In this document: piece after piece, positions 17,662-26,670 of the stretch | Layout of the letters: each line of letters begins with the position of its first letter | Numbering within the stretch: the stretch's first letter is position 1 | Assembly (NCBI RefSeq): GCF_000420025.1 | Contig: NZ_ATUD01000009.1 | Coordinates: forward strand, 122,015 to 186,014 | DNA: 64,000 bases | Origin: Patulibacter americanus DSM 16676 | GTDB taxonomy: Bacteria; Actinomycetota; Thermoleophilia; Solirubrobacterales; Solirubrobacteraceae | Direction of reading: 5' to 3' | Made by a program: the position numbers and the translations under genes | Notes under the pieces: generated by a model | What the model saw: the letters and a program-made list of their open reading frames with translations, nothing else | Databases searched by the model: none | What the model was told of the DNA's origin: nothing

Positions 17662-18386
17662 GGCAGGTGCCCGTGCCCGTGGTGCGGGCGGCCGGGGTCC
17701 GGGGTCTCGACCTCGGGGCGGGGCGGCCGGCGGTCCCGGCCGGAGCGCTTCGGCCCGCGCTTGACCCCGGCGCCGCCCATCACGGAGACGAGGTGGAGGT
17801 GCAGCACCGGGCCCCCGGGGTCGGGCTCGTCCGCGCCGATGCGCACCTCGTGCCCGCCCATGAAGGCGAACTTCGAGACCCGCACGTTCATGTGCTCGGG
17901 CACGCGGATCTCGGCGCCGCCCATGATCGAGATCACGTCGAGGTGGACTTCGTGGGCGTCGAACTCGACCTCGCTCAGGTCGAGCTCGGCGCCGCCCATG
18001 ATCGAGATAGCTCGGCAGCGCCGGCCGAGCCGCCAGCGCCCGCGGCGCTGCGTCCCGCCCATGATCGCCACGAGCCAGTGGGTGCCGTCGTCGGCGTCGC
18101 GCACCGCGACGCGGCCGGGGGCCTGGGGCCGCTGCGCCGGGTGGACCGGGCGTCCGCCCGCGGGGACGAGGTCGGTGGTCAGCCCGGCGAGCTCGTCCAG
18201 CGTGACCGCCGCGTAGGTCGTGTCCAGGCGCTCGTCGAGCTCGAGGGCGGTCAGGCGCCCGTCGCCGCAGGCGGTGCGCAGGATCTCGGCCGTGCGCTCC
18301 CGGTCGGCGTCCGAGGCGCGCAGGGCGGGCGGCCCGGCCGCGGGGCGGGGAGCGGGCGCGGAGGGGTCGGGGTCCGGGGCGGCCAT
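17649..18386 (-). CDS. DUF1707 / cell-wall-active stress response protein
   Basis: 245 residues. The N-terminal DUF1707 motif ([20 protein letters not shown] and [20 protein letters not shown]) is followed by four or five copies of an IMGG-containing beta strand unit ([60 protein letters not shown]). These repeats are typical of the LiaF/DUF2154 C-terminal beta-helix linked to cell-envelope stress sensing. There are no membrane helices. The ATG at 18386 has TACGGT 6 nt upstream, a leaderless-type promoter. The C-terminus is Pro/His/Gly-rich. Confidence 0.8.
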   Translation of the reverse strand: MAAPDPDPSAPAPRPAAGPPALRASDADRERTAEILRTACGDGRLTALELDERLDTTYAAVTLDELAGLTTDLVPAGGRPVHPAQRPQAPGRVAVRDADDGTHWLVAIMGGTQRRGRWRLGRRCRAISIMGGAELDLSEVEFDAHEVHLDVISIMGGAEIRVPEHMNVRVSKFAFMGGHEVRIGADEPDPGGPVLHLHLVSVMGGAGVKRGPKRSGRDRRPPRPEVETPDPGRPHHGHGHLPPGH

Positions 18387-18500
18387 GCCCGCACCGTAGC
18401 GGCGGGGAGGGCCGCCGACGAGTCGCCCGCGCGTACGTCGGCTTGACACGTCGTCGAAGATTCTCCCCGCCGCTTTACACCTGCGCTACCTTGTGTCGAG

Positions 18501-18514
18501 TCGCTGTACAGCGA
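18501..18514. promoter_or_regulatory. 14-bp palindrome upstream of alkane monooxygenase
   Basis: TCGCTGTACAGCGA is a perfect 14-bp palindrome, 29 bp before the alkB ATG, in the region expected to hold its promoter (TTGACA at 18443-18448 and TTTACA at 18474-18479 are nearby -35-like hexamers). A TetR-family gene lies directly downstream of alkB, so this is the natural candidate operator for substrate-responsive repression. Confidence 0.6.
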
Positions 18515-18543
18515 TCGCCATGATGTCAAGAACGGAGCGGGTC

Positions 18544-20094
18544 ATGGGTACGACCGCCGTCCCCCGGACGGGCGCCGCCGGCGCCGACCAGCAGCACGAG
18601 AACGACCACGGTCACGGGCACGACCACGGCCCCACGGCCGACGTGCCCGTTCCCGGGTGGAGCGACGGCAAGCGCTACGCCTGGCTGCTCGGGCTCATCG
18701 TCCCGGCCTCCCCGTTCCTCGGCTGGGGGCTCGTCGAGGCGACCGGCCTCGGCGTCTTCTGGTGGCTCGGGCCGATGCTCGTGTTCGCCGTCATGCCGAT
18801 CCTCGACCTCGTGATCGGGACGGACGCCGAGAACCCGCCCGACCGGGTCCTCGCCTGGCTCGAGCAGGACCGCTGGTACCGGTGGTGCACCTACGCCTAC
18901 CTGCCCCTGCAGTACGGCGGCCTCGTCCTGGCCTGCTCCATGTGGGCGTCGGGTGACCTCTCGCTCCTCGAGCAGCTGGGCCTGGCGATCACCGTCGGCT
19001 GCGTGTCGGGGATCGCGATCAACACGGCCCACGAGCTCGGCCACAAGCGCGACAAGGCGGAGAAGTGGCTCAGCCGCGTCGCGCTCGCCCAGTCGGGTTA
19101 CGGCCACTTCTTCATCGAGCACAACCGTGGCCACCACGTGCGCGTCGCCACGCCGGAGGACCCGGCCAGCTCGCGGCTGGGGCAGAGCTTCTACGCGTTC
19201 TGGCCGCGCACCGTCTCCGGGAGCCTCACCTCGGCGTGGCACCTCGAGAAGGAGCGCCTGGCGCGCAAGGGCAGCGGCCCGTGGACGCTGCGCAACGACG
19301 TGCTGAACGCCTGGGCGATGAGCGTCGTCCTCTTCGCCGGGCTGCTCGCCGTGTTCGGCCTCGGGGTCGCCCCGTGGCTGCTGCTGCAGGCCGTCCTCGG
19401 CTTCTCGCTGCTCGAGGTCGTCAACTACCTCGAGCACTACGGCCTCGTGCGCGGCCGGCGCTCCGACGGCCGCTACGAGCGCTGCCGCCCCGAGCACTCC
19501 TGGAACAGCAACAACGTCGCGTCCAACGTCTTCCTCTACCACCTGCAGCGCCACTCGGACCACCACGCGCACCCCACCCGCCGCTACCAGGCGCTGCGCC
19601 ACTTCGAGGAGGCCCCGCAGCTGCCCTCGGGCTACGCGACCATGATCCTCGCGGCCCTGATCCCGCCCGTCTGGCGTCGGGTGATGGACCCGCGGGTGAT
19701 GGCCCACTACGCGGGAGACGTCGGGCGCGCCAACGTCCACCCGCCCGCCCGGGAGCGCGTGCTGCGTCGGCTCGGACCCGGCACCCCCGCCGCGATCGAG
19801 GGCGCCCGCGTGTTCGCCGAGCGCGAGGCGGCCGACGCCCGCGCCCGTGCCGCCGCCGAGGCGGAGGAGGCCGCCGAGGCCGCGGCCGCCCTCGCCGCGG
19901 TGGAGGCCCCGGCTCACCGCTGCCCCGTCTGCGGCTACGTCTACGCGGACGCGGCGGGTGACCCGCACGAGGGACTCAGGCCCGGCACGCCGTGGAGCGC
20001 GGTCCCCGACGACTGGTCGTGCCCGGACTGCGGCGTGCGCGACAAGGTCGACTTCGTGCCGGTGCGGGAGGCGGAGGGTGCCCTGGGCGGCTAG
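18544..20094 (+). CDS. alkB: Alkane 1-monooxygenase fused to rubredoxin
   Basis: 516 residues. A His-rich N-terminus (residues 18-28) is followed by membrane helices and the di-iron histidine boxes HELGH (163-167), EHNRGHH (192-198) and RHSDHH (336-341), plus NYLEHYG (294-300). This defines an integral-membrane AlkB hydroxylase of medium/long n-alkanes. After a Glu/Ala-rich linker (~420-455) comes a complete rubredoxin with Cys460, Cys463, Cys493 and Cys496 binding one iron, so the electron donor is covalently attached. Such fusions are known in actinobacteria. ATG 18544 is chosen because GGAG lies 6 nt upstream. A rubredoxin reductase is not nearby. Regulation by the adjacent TetR is likely. 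Confidence 0.94.
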   Translation: MGTTAVPRTGAAGADQQHENDHGHGHDHGPTADVPVPGWSDGKRYAWLLGLIVPASPFLGWGLVEATGLGVFWWLGPMLVFAVMPILDLVIGTDAENPPDRVLAWLEQDRWYRWCTYAYLPLQYGGLVLACSMWASGDLSLLEQLGLAITVGCVSGIAINTAHELGHKRDKAEKWLSRVALAQSGYGHFFIEHNRGHHVRVATPEDPASSRLGQSFYAFWPRTVSGSLTSAWHLEKERLARKGSGPWTLRNDVLNAWAMSVVLFAGLLAVFGLGVAPWLLLQAVLGFSLLEVVNYLEHYGLVRGRRSDGRYERCRPEHSWNSNNVASNVFLYHLQRHSDHHAHPTRRYQALRHFEEAPQLPSGYATMILAALIPPVWRRVMDPRVMAHYAGDVGRANVHPPARERVLRRLGPGTPAAIEGARVFAEREAADARARAAAEAEEAAEAAAALAAVEAPAHRCPVCGYVYADAAGDPHEGLRPGTPWSAVPDDWSCPDCGVRDKVDFVPVREAEGALGG

Positions 20095-20104
20095 CGTGGG
20101 GGAG

Positions 20105-20725
20105 GTGTCCGCCGACGACGCCTCCTCGTTCGCCGACGTCTCGCGCTCGCTCCTGCGGCGCACGCTGCTCGAGGCCGCGCGCGACCTCGCCGCCGACCGC
20201 CCGTGGAAGGCCGTGACGATGGCGGCCGTCGCGGCGCGCGCCGGCGTCTCGCGCCAGACGGTCTACAACGAGTTCGGCTCGCGGCCGAACCTCACACAGG
20301 CCCTCGTCGTCCACGAGCTCGAAGAGTTCCTGGCCGCCGTCGAGGGGGCGATCCGCGAGCGGGCCGACGACCCCGCCGCGGCGGTCGCGGCGGCCGTCGA
20401 CGTCTTCCTCCGTGCGGCGTCGGAGGACCCGCTCGTGGCGGCGGTCGCGGGCGAGGACGGTCGCGACGAGCTGCTCCCGCTGGTGACCTCGCGCGGCGAG
20501 CCGCTGCTGCGCCTCGGCCGCGAGCGCCTGGCCACGATCATCGGCGAGACGTGGCCGACGGTCGCCCGCGAGGAGTCCGAGTTCCTTGCGGAGACGATCA
20601 TGCGCCTCGGCCTCAGCTACGTCGTCCTGCCCATCCCGCCCGACGCCACGCGCGTCACCGCCGAGGGGGTCGCGCGCCTGCTGCGCCCCTACCTCCGCGG
20701 ACTCCTGGAGGTCACCGATGTCTGA
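20105..20725 (+). CDS. TetR family transcriptional regulator
   Basis: 206 residues from GTG 20105. The N-terminal helix-turn-helix (VTMAAVAARAGVSRQTVYNE followed by FGSRPNLTQALV) is classical TetR; the rest is the helical ligand-binding domain. The start is ambiguous between GTG 20096 and GTG 20105. I favour 20105 because TAGCGT, a -10-like hexamer whose first three bases are the alkB stop codon, ends 7 nt before it, matching the leaderless pattern of this genome. It overlaps the next hydrolase gene by 8 nt. It probably controls the alkane locus; the palindrome at 18501 is the likely site. Confidence 0.87.
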   Translation: MSADDASSFADVSRSLLRRTLLEAARDLAADRPWKAVTMAAVAARAGVSRQTVYNEFGSRPNLTQALVVHELEEFLAAVEGAIRERADDPAAAVAAAVDVFLRAASEDPLVAAVAGEDGRDELLPLVTSRGEPLLRLGRERLATIIGETWPTVAREESEFLAETIMRLGLSYVVLPIPPDATRVTAEGVARLLRPYLRGLLEVTDV

Positions 20726-21716
20726 CCAGCCCGCCCCGCCGAGCCCCGCGACGGGCCCCGGCAGCCCGCCCGCCGGACCGTCCGACGCCGCGGGAGCGCC
20801 CCGCCACCGGCGCGTCCTCGCGACGGACGGCGTCTCCCTCGCCGTCCGCGAGCACGGGTCCGCGGAGCACCCGACGGTCGTGCTCGTCCACGGCTACCCC
20901 GACACGCAGGAGCTGTGGGACGGAGTGGTGGGGCGGCTCGTCGCCGACCACCACGTCGTGACCTACGACGTGCGCGGCGCGGGCGAGAGCGGGCGGCCCG
21001 ACGGCCTCGCGCCCTACGCGCTCACGCAGCTCTCGGGCGACCTGCTCGCCGTGATCGAGGCCACCGTGCCCGACGGGCGCGCCGTCCACCTCGTCGGCCA
21101 CGACTGGGGAGCGGTCCAGAACTGGGAGTCCGCGGCCCGGCCGCAGACGGCGCGGCGGATCTCGTCGTTGACCGCCGTGGCGGGCCCGAGCCTCGACCTG
21201 ACCGCGCACGGCAGCCGCGCGCGCGGCCCGCTCGAGGGGCTCCGCCAGCTCGCGAAGTCCTGGTACATCGTGGCGTTCCACCTGCCGTTCGCCGCGCCCG
21301 CGCTGTGGCGCACGGTGCTCGGGCGCCACTGGGACGTGAGCTTCCGCCGCACGGAGGGCGTGGCACCGCCGCCGGGTCACCCCGCGCCGACGATCACCGC
21401 CGACGGCGTGGACGGGATCGCGCTCTACCGCCGCAACGTGCTCGAGCGGCTGCTGCGCCCGCGCTACGACCGGGTCGACGTCCCGCTCGTGCAGGTCGGG
21501 ATCACGCTGGGGGACGCGTTCATCGACCCCGTCCTCTACGACGATCTGCCCGGGCGGATGCCGGAGCTGTGGATGCGCCGTGCGCCCGTGACCCACTGGG
21601 CCCCGCTGCTGCACCCGGACCTCGTCGCGGGCTGGGTTCGGGACGCCGTCGCCGCCCGCGAGCACGGGGCGGCGCCGCCCGAGGACGCGGAGACCCACCG
21701 AAGCTACCCCCGGTAG
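20718..21716 (+). CDS. Alpha/beta hydrolase with Asp nucleophile (epoxide hydrolase-like)
   Basis: 332 residues. Oxyanion-hole motif HGYPDTQELW and nucleophile elbow GHDWGA with Asp129 place it in the epoxide hydrolase/haloalkane dehalogenase branch rather than the Ser esterases; a C-terminal His lies in APVTHWAPLLHPD. The first ~30 residues are Pro/Ala-rich. ATG 20718 has GGAGG 6 nt upstream and overlaps the tetR stop by 8 nt, so both genes are co-translated. The alkane-oxidation context fits processing of epoxides made by AlkB from alkenes, but the substrate is inferred. Confidence 0.85.
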   Translation: MSDQPAPPSPATGPGSPPAGPSDAAGAPRHRRVLATDGVSLAVREHGSAEHPTVVLVHGYPDTQELWDGVVGRLVADHHVVTYDVRGAGESGRPDGLAPYALTQLSGDLLAVIEATVPDGRAVHLVGHDWGAVQNWESAARPQTARRISSLTAVAGPSLDLTAHGSRARGPLEGLRQLAKSWYIVAFHLPFAAPALWRTVLGRHWDVSFRRTEGVAPPPGHPAPTITADGVDGIALYRRNVLERLLRPRYDRVDVPLVQVGITLGDAFIDPVLYDDLPGRMPELWMRRAPVTHWAPLLHPDLVAGWVRDAVAAREHGAAPPEDAETHRSYPR

Positions 21717-21817
21717 TATCGACGGGGGTGCCGGGGTGGTCGCGGTGGGGACCGCGGGAGGACCACGCCGGCCCGAACGTCCCCGCCGCCGGCGGGGCGG
21801 TGTAGGTTCGCTCGCGG

Positions 21818-21907
21818 ATGAGGACGACGATGGCGCCACGGGGCACGCAGGGGACGACGGCGGGCGCGGCCGACGCGCCACGCCGGCACGCGGGGGCGTG
21901 CCGATGA
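21818..21907 (+). CDS. Possible 29-residue leader peptide
   Basis: A short ORF starts at ATG 21818, 9 nt after the -10-like TAGGTT (21803-21808), and its TGA overlaps the ATG of the large synthetase fusion (ATGA at 21904). The peptide (MRTTMAPRGTQG...HAGACR) is Arg/Ala/Thr-rich with a Cys near its end. The geometry suggests a leaderless upstream ORF translationally coupled to the main gene. An identical arrangement precedes the MFS gene at 31846. Could be fortuitous because GC-rich DNA has few stops. Confidence 0.4.
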   Translation: MRTTMAPRGTQGTTAGAADAPRRHAGACR

Positions 21908-24900
21908 GCCTCGTGCCGCGCGGGGTCACCCGCCGCGCCAACCGCCTCGGCGTCGTCGCCCAGAACGCGCTCGAGGTCGTCCTGCTCGGCGGGCTCGAGA
22001 CGGGGGAGCGTCCCGCGCCCTTCGAGGTCGTCACGGAGCAGCGGATCTACCGCCTGCGCCACTACTTCGCCGACGGGGGCTCGGGCGCGACGCGCGCGGG
22101 CGACGGGCCCGTCGACCCGGCCGTCCCTGAGGCGGTGGCCCCCGACGCGGTGGCCGCCGCCGACGGCGGGAGCCCGGACGGCGCGGCGGGCGAGGGACCG
22201 GCGGCCGAGGGCGAGGCCGTCGACGACCGCCCCGTCGTGCTGCTCGTCCCGCCGATGATGCTGGCCACGGAGGTCTACGACGTCTCGCCCCAGGCCAGCG
22301 CGGTGACCGAGCTCCACCGGCTCGGCATGGACCCGTGGGTCGTCGACTTCGGGGCCCCGGAGCACGAGGAGGGCGGCCTGGAGCGGACGCTCACCGACCA
22401 CGTGCTCGCGGTCTCCGACGCGATCGACCGGGTGCGCCGGGCCACCGGCCGCGACGTGCACCTGACGGGCTACAGCCAGGGCGGGATGTTCTGCTACCAG
22501 TGCGCCGCCTACCGGCGAAGCGACGGCATCGCCTCGATCATCACCTTCGGCAGCCCCGTGGACTTCAGCGGCAAGCTGCCGCTGGGCCTGCCGAACGCCG
22601 CCACGCACCTGGCGCACTTCCTCGCCGACGAGGTCTTCGCGGAGCGCGCGCTCCCGGGCTGGGCGAGCTCCACGATCTTCCGGATGATGGATCCGGTCAA
22701 GACGACCCGGCAGCGGATCGACTTCCTCCGCCGGCTCGGCGACCGCGAGGCGCTCCTGCCCCGCGAGGGCCAGCGGCGGTTCCTCGAGGGCGGCGGGTTC
22801 GTCGCGTGGTCGGGGCCCGCGATCGCGGAGCTGCTGCGCCAGTTCGTGGCGCACAACCGGATGATCTCGGGCGGCTTCGTCGTCGAGGGCCGGCTCGTCA
22901 CCCTCGCCGATCTGACCTGCCCGATCCTCGTCTTCACGGGCGACTTCGACACGATCGCGATCCCGGAGACGGTGCGGGCGATCCAGCGCGCGACGCCGCA
23001 CACCGCCGCCTACGAGGTCCGCGTGCCGTCGGGCCACTTCGGGATGGTCGTCGGCTCGTCCGCGGGCGAGGTCTCGTGGCCCACCGTCGACGCCTGGACG
23101 TCGTGGGTGCAGCGCGGCAGGCCCGCGGGCGAGCCGGCCCCGGAGCGCTTCGAGCGGATCGTCGACGACGGCCCGCGCGAGCTCGAGGGCGGGCCGACCG
23201 TCGTGGCCAGCGTCGAGCTCGCCGCCACGGCGAGCATGGGCCTGGCGCGCTCCGTCGTGCGCACCGCGCGCCGCTCCGGCCGCGCGATGTTCGGCCTGGC
23301 GACGGAGGCCGCGGCGCAGCTGCCGCGCATCTTCCGCCTGGAGCAGATCCAGCCGAACACCCGCATCTCGATGGGGCTCCTGCTCGACGAGCAGGCCCGG
23401 CGCGCCCCGGAGGACGTGCTCTTCCTGTTCGAGGACCGCGCGATCACCCACGCGGCGGCGAAACACCGCATCGACTCCATCGTCCGCGGCCTCATCAGCC
23501 TCGGCGTGCGGCAGGGGCAGCACATCGGCGTGCTCATGCAGCCGCGCCCGTCGGGGCTCTCCGCCGTCGCGGCCCTCAGCCGCCTCGGGGCGGTCGCCGT
23601 GCTCATGCGGCCCGACGGCGACCTGGAGCGCGAGGCCGAGCTGGGCCAGGTCGAGGCGGTCATCGCCGACCCGGAGCTGGCGTCCGCCGCGGCCGAGGCG
23701 CTCGACGTCGAGGTCTTCGTCCTCGGTGGTGGCTCGGATCCGCGCGATCTCGGTCCGCGCGTGATCGACATGGAGCGGATCGACCCCGACGTCGTGCAGG
23801 TGCCCGCCTGGTACCGGCCGAACGCCGGACGCGCCGCGGACCATGCGTTCGTCGTCTTCTCCGGCGAGGGGGCGGGCACGCGGGCGAAGCGGATCACGAA
23901 CCACCGCTGGGCGCTGTCGGCGTTCGGCACCGCGACGGCCGCGTCGCTGTCCCCGGCCGACACGGTCTACGCGGTCACGCCGCTGCACCACCCGTCGGGC
24001 CTCCTGACGACGGTCGGCGGCGCCGTCGCCTCGGGCGCCCGCATCGCGCTGGCCCGCCAGTTCGACACGGCCACGTTCTGGGACGAGGTCCGCCGCTACG
24101 GCGTCACCGTCGTCTCCTACACGTGGACGCTGCTGGGCGAGCTCGTCGAGGCGCCCCGGCACCCGGCCGAGACGCACAGCCCGCTGCGCCTGTTCATCGG
24201 CTCCGGCATGCCGCGTGGCCTGTGGCTGCGGGTGCTCGACCGCTTCCCGCCCGCCCGCGTGCTCGAGTTCTACGCCTCGACGGAGGGCGACGCCGTGCTC
24301 GCCAACGTGTCGTCCCGCCCCGGCTCTAAGGGCCGGCGGCTCCCGGGCTCCGCCGAGGTGCGGCTCGCGCGGTGGGACGCCACGACGGGCACGCTGCTCG
24401 AGGGCGCCGACGGGTTCGTCCTCCCGGCCGACCACGGCGAGATCGGCATGCTGCTGGCCCGGGTGCGCACCTCGGTCGAGGTCGCACCCGGCACCCCGCT
24501 GCGCGGCGTCTTCGCCCGCGGCGACGCGTGGCACGTCACGGGGGATCTCTTCCGCTACGACGACCGCGGCGACCTCTGGCTCGTCGACCACGCGCAGGCG
24601 GCGATCCACACCGCGCGCGGCGTCGTCTACGCGTTCCCGATCCACGACGCGCTCGGCGGCCTCCCGGCCATCGATCTCTCCGTCGTCTACGCGATCGACG
24701 GCCCCGAGGGCGCGCTCGCGGTGGCGGCCGTGACCCTGCGCGACGGCCACGAGCTGACCCCGGCCGACCTCACCGCGACGCTCACGGGGCTCGACGCCGG
24801 CTGCCGGCCCGACCTCGTCCACGTCGTCGACGAGATCCCCGTGACCACCTGGTACCGCCCGATGATCGGTGCGCTCCGCGAGGCGGGCGTCCCGAAGGTC

Positions 24901-25023
24901 CGCCGCCCCGCCCGCGCCTGGGCGCTCGATCGCGAGCGCGACGCCTACGTGCCGCTCACGGCCGCGGCCCGGCGCAGGCTCGAGGCGAGCCCGGCGCAGG
25001 CCGAGGCCGCGGCCGCCGACTGA
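21904..25023 (+). CDS. PhaC-like alpha/beta hydrolase fused to AMP-binding acyl-CoA synthetase
   Basis: 1039 residues. The N-terminal ~420 residues form a PHA-synthase/PhaC-like alpha/beta fold with the elbow GYSQGG (Ser191) and MDPWVVDFG. The C-terminal ~580 residues are an ANL-superfamily adenylating domain: degenerate phosphate loop FSGEGAGTRAKR, YASTEGD and HVTGDLF motifs. The terminal catalytic-lysine motif, normally P-x-T-x-x-G-K, is replaced by IPVTTWYRPMIG (979-990), so CoA ligation may be impaired. It probably activates or transfers fatty acids in lipid or wax metabolism beside alkB. ATG 21904 is chosen because it overlaps the leader ORF stop; GTG 21898 is possible. Confidence 0.85.
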   Translation: MSLVPRGVTRRANRLGVVAQNALEVVLLGGLETGERPAPFEVVTEQRIYRLRHYFADGGSGATRAGDGPVDPAVPEAVAPDAVAAADGGSPDGAAGEGPAAEGEAVDDRPVVLLVPPMMLATEVYDVSPQASAVTELHRLGMDPWVVDFGAPEHEEGGLERTLTDHVLAVSDAIDRVRRATGRDVHLTGYSQGGMFCYQCAAYRRSDGIASIITFGSPVDFSGKLPLGLPNAATHLAHFLADEVFAERALPGWASSTIFRMMDPVKTTRQRIDFLRRLGDREALLPREGQRRFLEGGGFVAWSGPAIAELLRQFVAHNRMISGGFVVEGRLVTLADLTCPILVFTGDFDTIAIPETVRAIQRATPHTAAYEVRVPSGHFGMVVGSSAGEVSWPTVDAWTSWVQRGRPAGEPAPERFERIVDDGPRELEGGPTVVASVELAATASMGLARSVVRTARRSGRAMFGLATEAAAQLPRIFRLEQIQPNTRISMGLLLDEQARRAPEDVLFLFEDRAITHAAAKHRIDSIVRGLISLGVRQGQHIGVLMQPRPSGLSAVAALSRLGAVAVLMRPDGDLEREAELGQVEAVIADPELASAAAEALDVEVFVLGGGSDPRDLGPRVIDMERIDPDVVQVPAWYRPNAGRAADHAFVVFSGEGAGTRAKRITNHRWALSAFGTATAASLSPADTVYAVTPLHHPSGLLTTVGGAVASGARIALARQFDTATFWDEVRRYGVTVVSYTWTLLGELVEAPRHPAETHSPLRLFIGSGMPRGLWLRVLDRFPPARVLEFYASTEGDAVLANVSSRPGSKGRRLPGSAEVRLARWDATTGTLLEGADGFVLPADHGEIGMLLARVRTSVEVAPGTPLRGVFARGDAWHVTGDLFRYDDRGDLWLVDHAQAAIHTARGVVYAFPIHDALGGLPAIDLSVVYAIDGPEGALAVAAVTLRDGHELTPADLTATLTGLDAGCRPDLVHVVDEIPVTTWYRPMIGALREAGVPKVRRPARAWALDRERDAYVPLTAAARRRLEASPAQAEAAAAD

Positions 25024-25040
25024 GCGGGCGGGGCGAGGCC

Positions 25041-25967
25041 CTACGCGTCCGCCGGCCGGTCCCGCAGCAGCGCCCGGAACCGCTCGGGGTCGGCGGTGGC
25101 CGGCTCCGTCTCGTCGAGGAACGCCCGCAGCTCGCGGGTCAGCTCGTGCGGCGCCTCGAGCGGCGGGAAGTGGCCGACGCCGTCGAGCACCACGAGCCGG
25201 CTGCCGGGCATCGCCGCGTGCGCGCGCCGCCCGTGGCCCACGGGGATCATCGGGTCGCGGGCGCCCCACACGATCAGCGTGGGCATCGCCGCGGCGAGGT
25301 AGAGCCGGTCGCCCGCGAACACGCGCTGGCCGACGGGCCCCACGACGGCGCGCAGGGTGGCGAGGAACGCGGCGCGGGTCTCGCGGTCGGCGAGCGAGGC
25401 GACGCTGCGCCCGAGCTCCCGGGCGGGCGCCGATACGCGCTCCGGGCGCACGATCCGCAGGGCCCGCAAGGCCCGGCCGCCGCCGACGGCCGCGTGCCCC
25501 AGGCCGGCGGTCACGAGCTCGGCTCCGGGCAGCGCGGCGCTGCGGAGGACCAGGTTCACGCTCCGTCCCAGGCCACCGCTCGAGACGAGCACGAGCCGCT
25601 CCGCGTGCTCCGGGAAGAGGTAGGAGTACTGCATCGCCACCCCGCCCCCGAGTGAGTGGCCGACGACCGTCGCGCGCTCCAGGCCGAGTGCGAGCAGCAG
25701 GTCCCGCAGGGTCGCGGCGAGGGCGCCCACGGAGTAGTCGCCGGCCGAGCTGCCCGAGCGGCCGTGGCCGGGCAGGTCCGGCGCGATCACCGTATGGGTG
25801 CGGGCGAGGTCGGGCAGCAGCGCGTCCCAGACCGCGTTGGTCCCCAGGATCCCGTGGACGAGCAGCACGACGGGGCCGCTCCCCGCGCGGCGGTAGGCCA
25901 GGCGGTGGCCGTGCAGGTCGATCGTCGCGTCCTCCACGTGGACGGTGGGGCGGCGCGGCGGCGTCAT
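25041..25967 (-). CDS. Alpha/beta hydrolase with Ser nucleophile
   Basis: 308 residues. HGILGTNAVWD forms the oxyanion hole, GHSLGGG the nucleophile elbow, DLPGHGRS the typical strand-4 loop, and GARDPMIP plus GVGHFPPLEAPHEL supply acid and His. It belongs to the large proline iminopeptidase/esterase/C-C hydrolase group; the substrate is not predictable. Convergent with the synthetase fusion (17 nt between stops). The ATG at 25967 has TAGGCT exactly 7 nt upstream on the minus strand, and its TAG is also the stop codon of the upstream response regulator. Confidence 0.85.
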   Translation of the reverse strand: MTPPRRPTVHVEDATIDLHGHRLAYRRAGSGPVVLLVHGILGTNAVWDALLPDLARTHTVIAPDLPGHGRSGSSAGDYSVGALAATLRDLLLALGLERATVVGHSLGGGVAMQYSYLFPEHAERLVLVSSGGLGRSVNLVLRSAALPGAELVTAGLGHAAVGGGRALRALRIVRPERVSAPARELGRSVASLADRETRAAFLATLRAVVGPVGQRVFAGDRLYLAAAMPTLIVWGARDPMIPVGHGRRAHAAMPGSRLVVLDGVGHFPPLEAPHELTRELRAFLDETEPATADPERFRALLRDRPADA

Positions 25968-25977
25968 GCCTCGCAGC

Positions 25978-26670
25978 CTACGCGCGGTGCTCGCCGGCGC
26001 CCGCCAGGCGGTAGAGGTGCTCGGGCCGCCCCGTCGCGCCGTAGCGCAGGTCGAGCGCCACGGCGCCGCTGCGGGTGAGCGTCGACAGGTGCCGCTGCGC
26101 CGTGGCGCGGCTGACCCCGACGGCGCGGGCGACCTCGCTCGCCGACTGCTCCCCGGTCGACGCCTGGAGCGCGTCGAGGATCCGCCGCGCGGTGGGCGGC
26201 GCCTCGTCGCGGGCCCCTCCGGCGTCGTCGCCGCCGTGACGCAGGGCGAAGAGGCCGTCGATCTCGCGCTGGTCGACCTCGCCCGCGCGGCGCAGCCGGC
26301 CCTGCAGGCGGGCCCACGCCTCGAGGTGGCCGCGCAGGACCGCGAAGTCCACGGGCTTGAGCAGGTAGTGGACCGCGCCGGCCGAGAGCGCCGCGCGGAC
26401 GGACGCGAGGTCGCGCGCCGCGGTCAGCATCAGCACGTCGGGCGCGCCGTCGCGGGGCTGGCGCAGCCGCCGCAGCAGGTCGATCCCGTCCGCGTCGGGC
26501 AGGTAGCGGTCCAGGAGGACGAGGTCGGGCCGGTGGCGCGCGGCGGCGTCGATCGCGGCGGTGGCGGTGTGGACGGACGCGACGACCCGTAGGCCGGGCA
26601 CGGCGGCCACGACCTCGGCGTGCAGCGCGGCCACGCGGAAGTCGTCGTCCACGACGAGCACGTCGAGCAT
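25978..26670 (-). CDS. CitB/DctR-type response regulator
   Basis: 230 residues. A receiver (VVDDD, phospho-acceptor in VLLDRYLPDADG, LKPVDF) is followed by a DNA-binding region with helix-turn-helix SASEVARAVGVSRATAQRHL. ATG overlaps the kinase stop (ATGA). It pairs with the upstream sensor kinase and probably activates the divergent tctCBA operon. Regulators of this class control di- and tricarboxylate uptake genes. The repeated GCGCGCAG boxes at 28395-28440 are candidate sites. Confidence 0.9.
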   Translation of the reverse strand: MLDVLVVDDDFRVAALHAEVVAAVPGLRVVASVHTATAAIDAAARHRPDLVLLDRYLPDADGIDLLRRLRQPRDGAPDVLMLTAARDLASVRAALSAGAVHYLLKPVDFAVLRGHLEAWARLQGRLRRAGEVDQREIDGLFALRHGGDDAGGARDEAPPTARRILDALQASTGEQSASEVARAVGVSRATAQRHLSTLTRSGAVALDLRYGATGRPEHLYRLAGAGEHRA

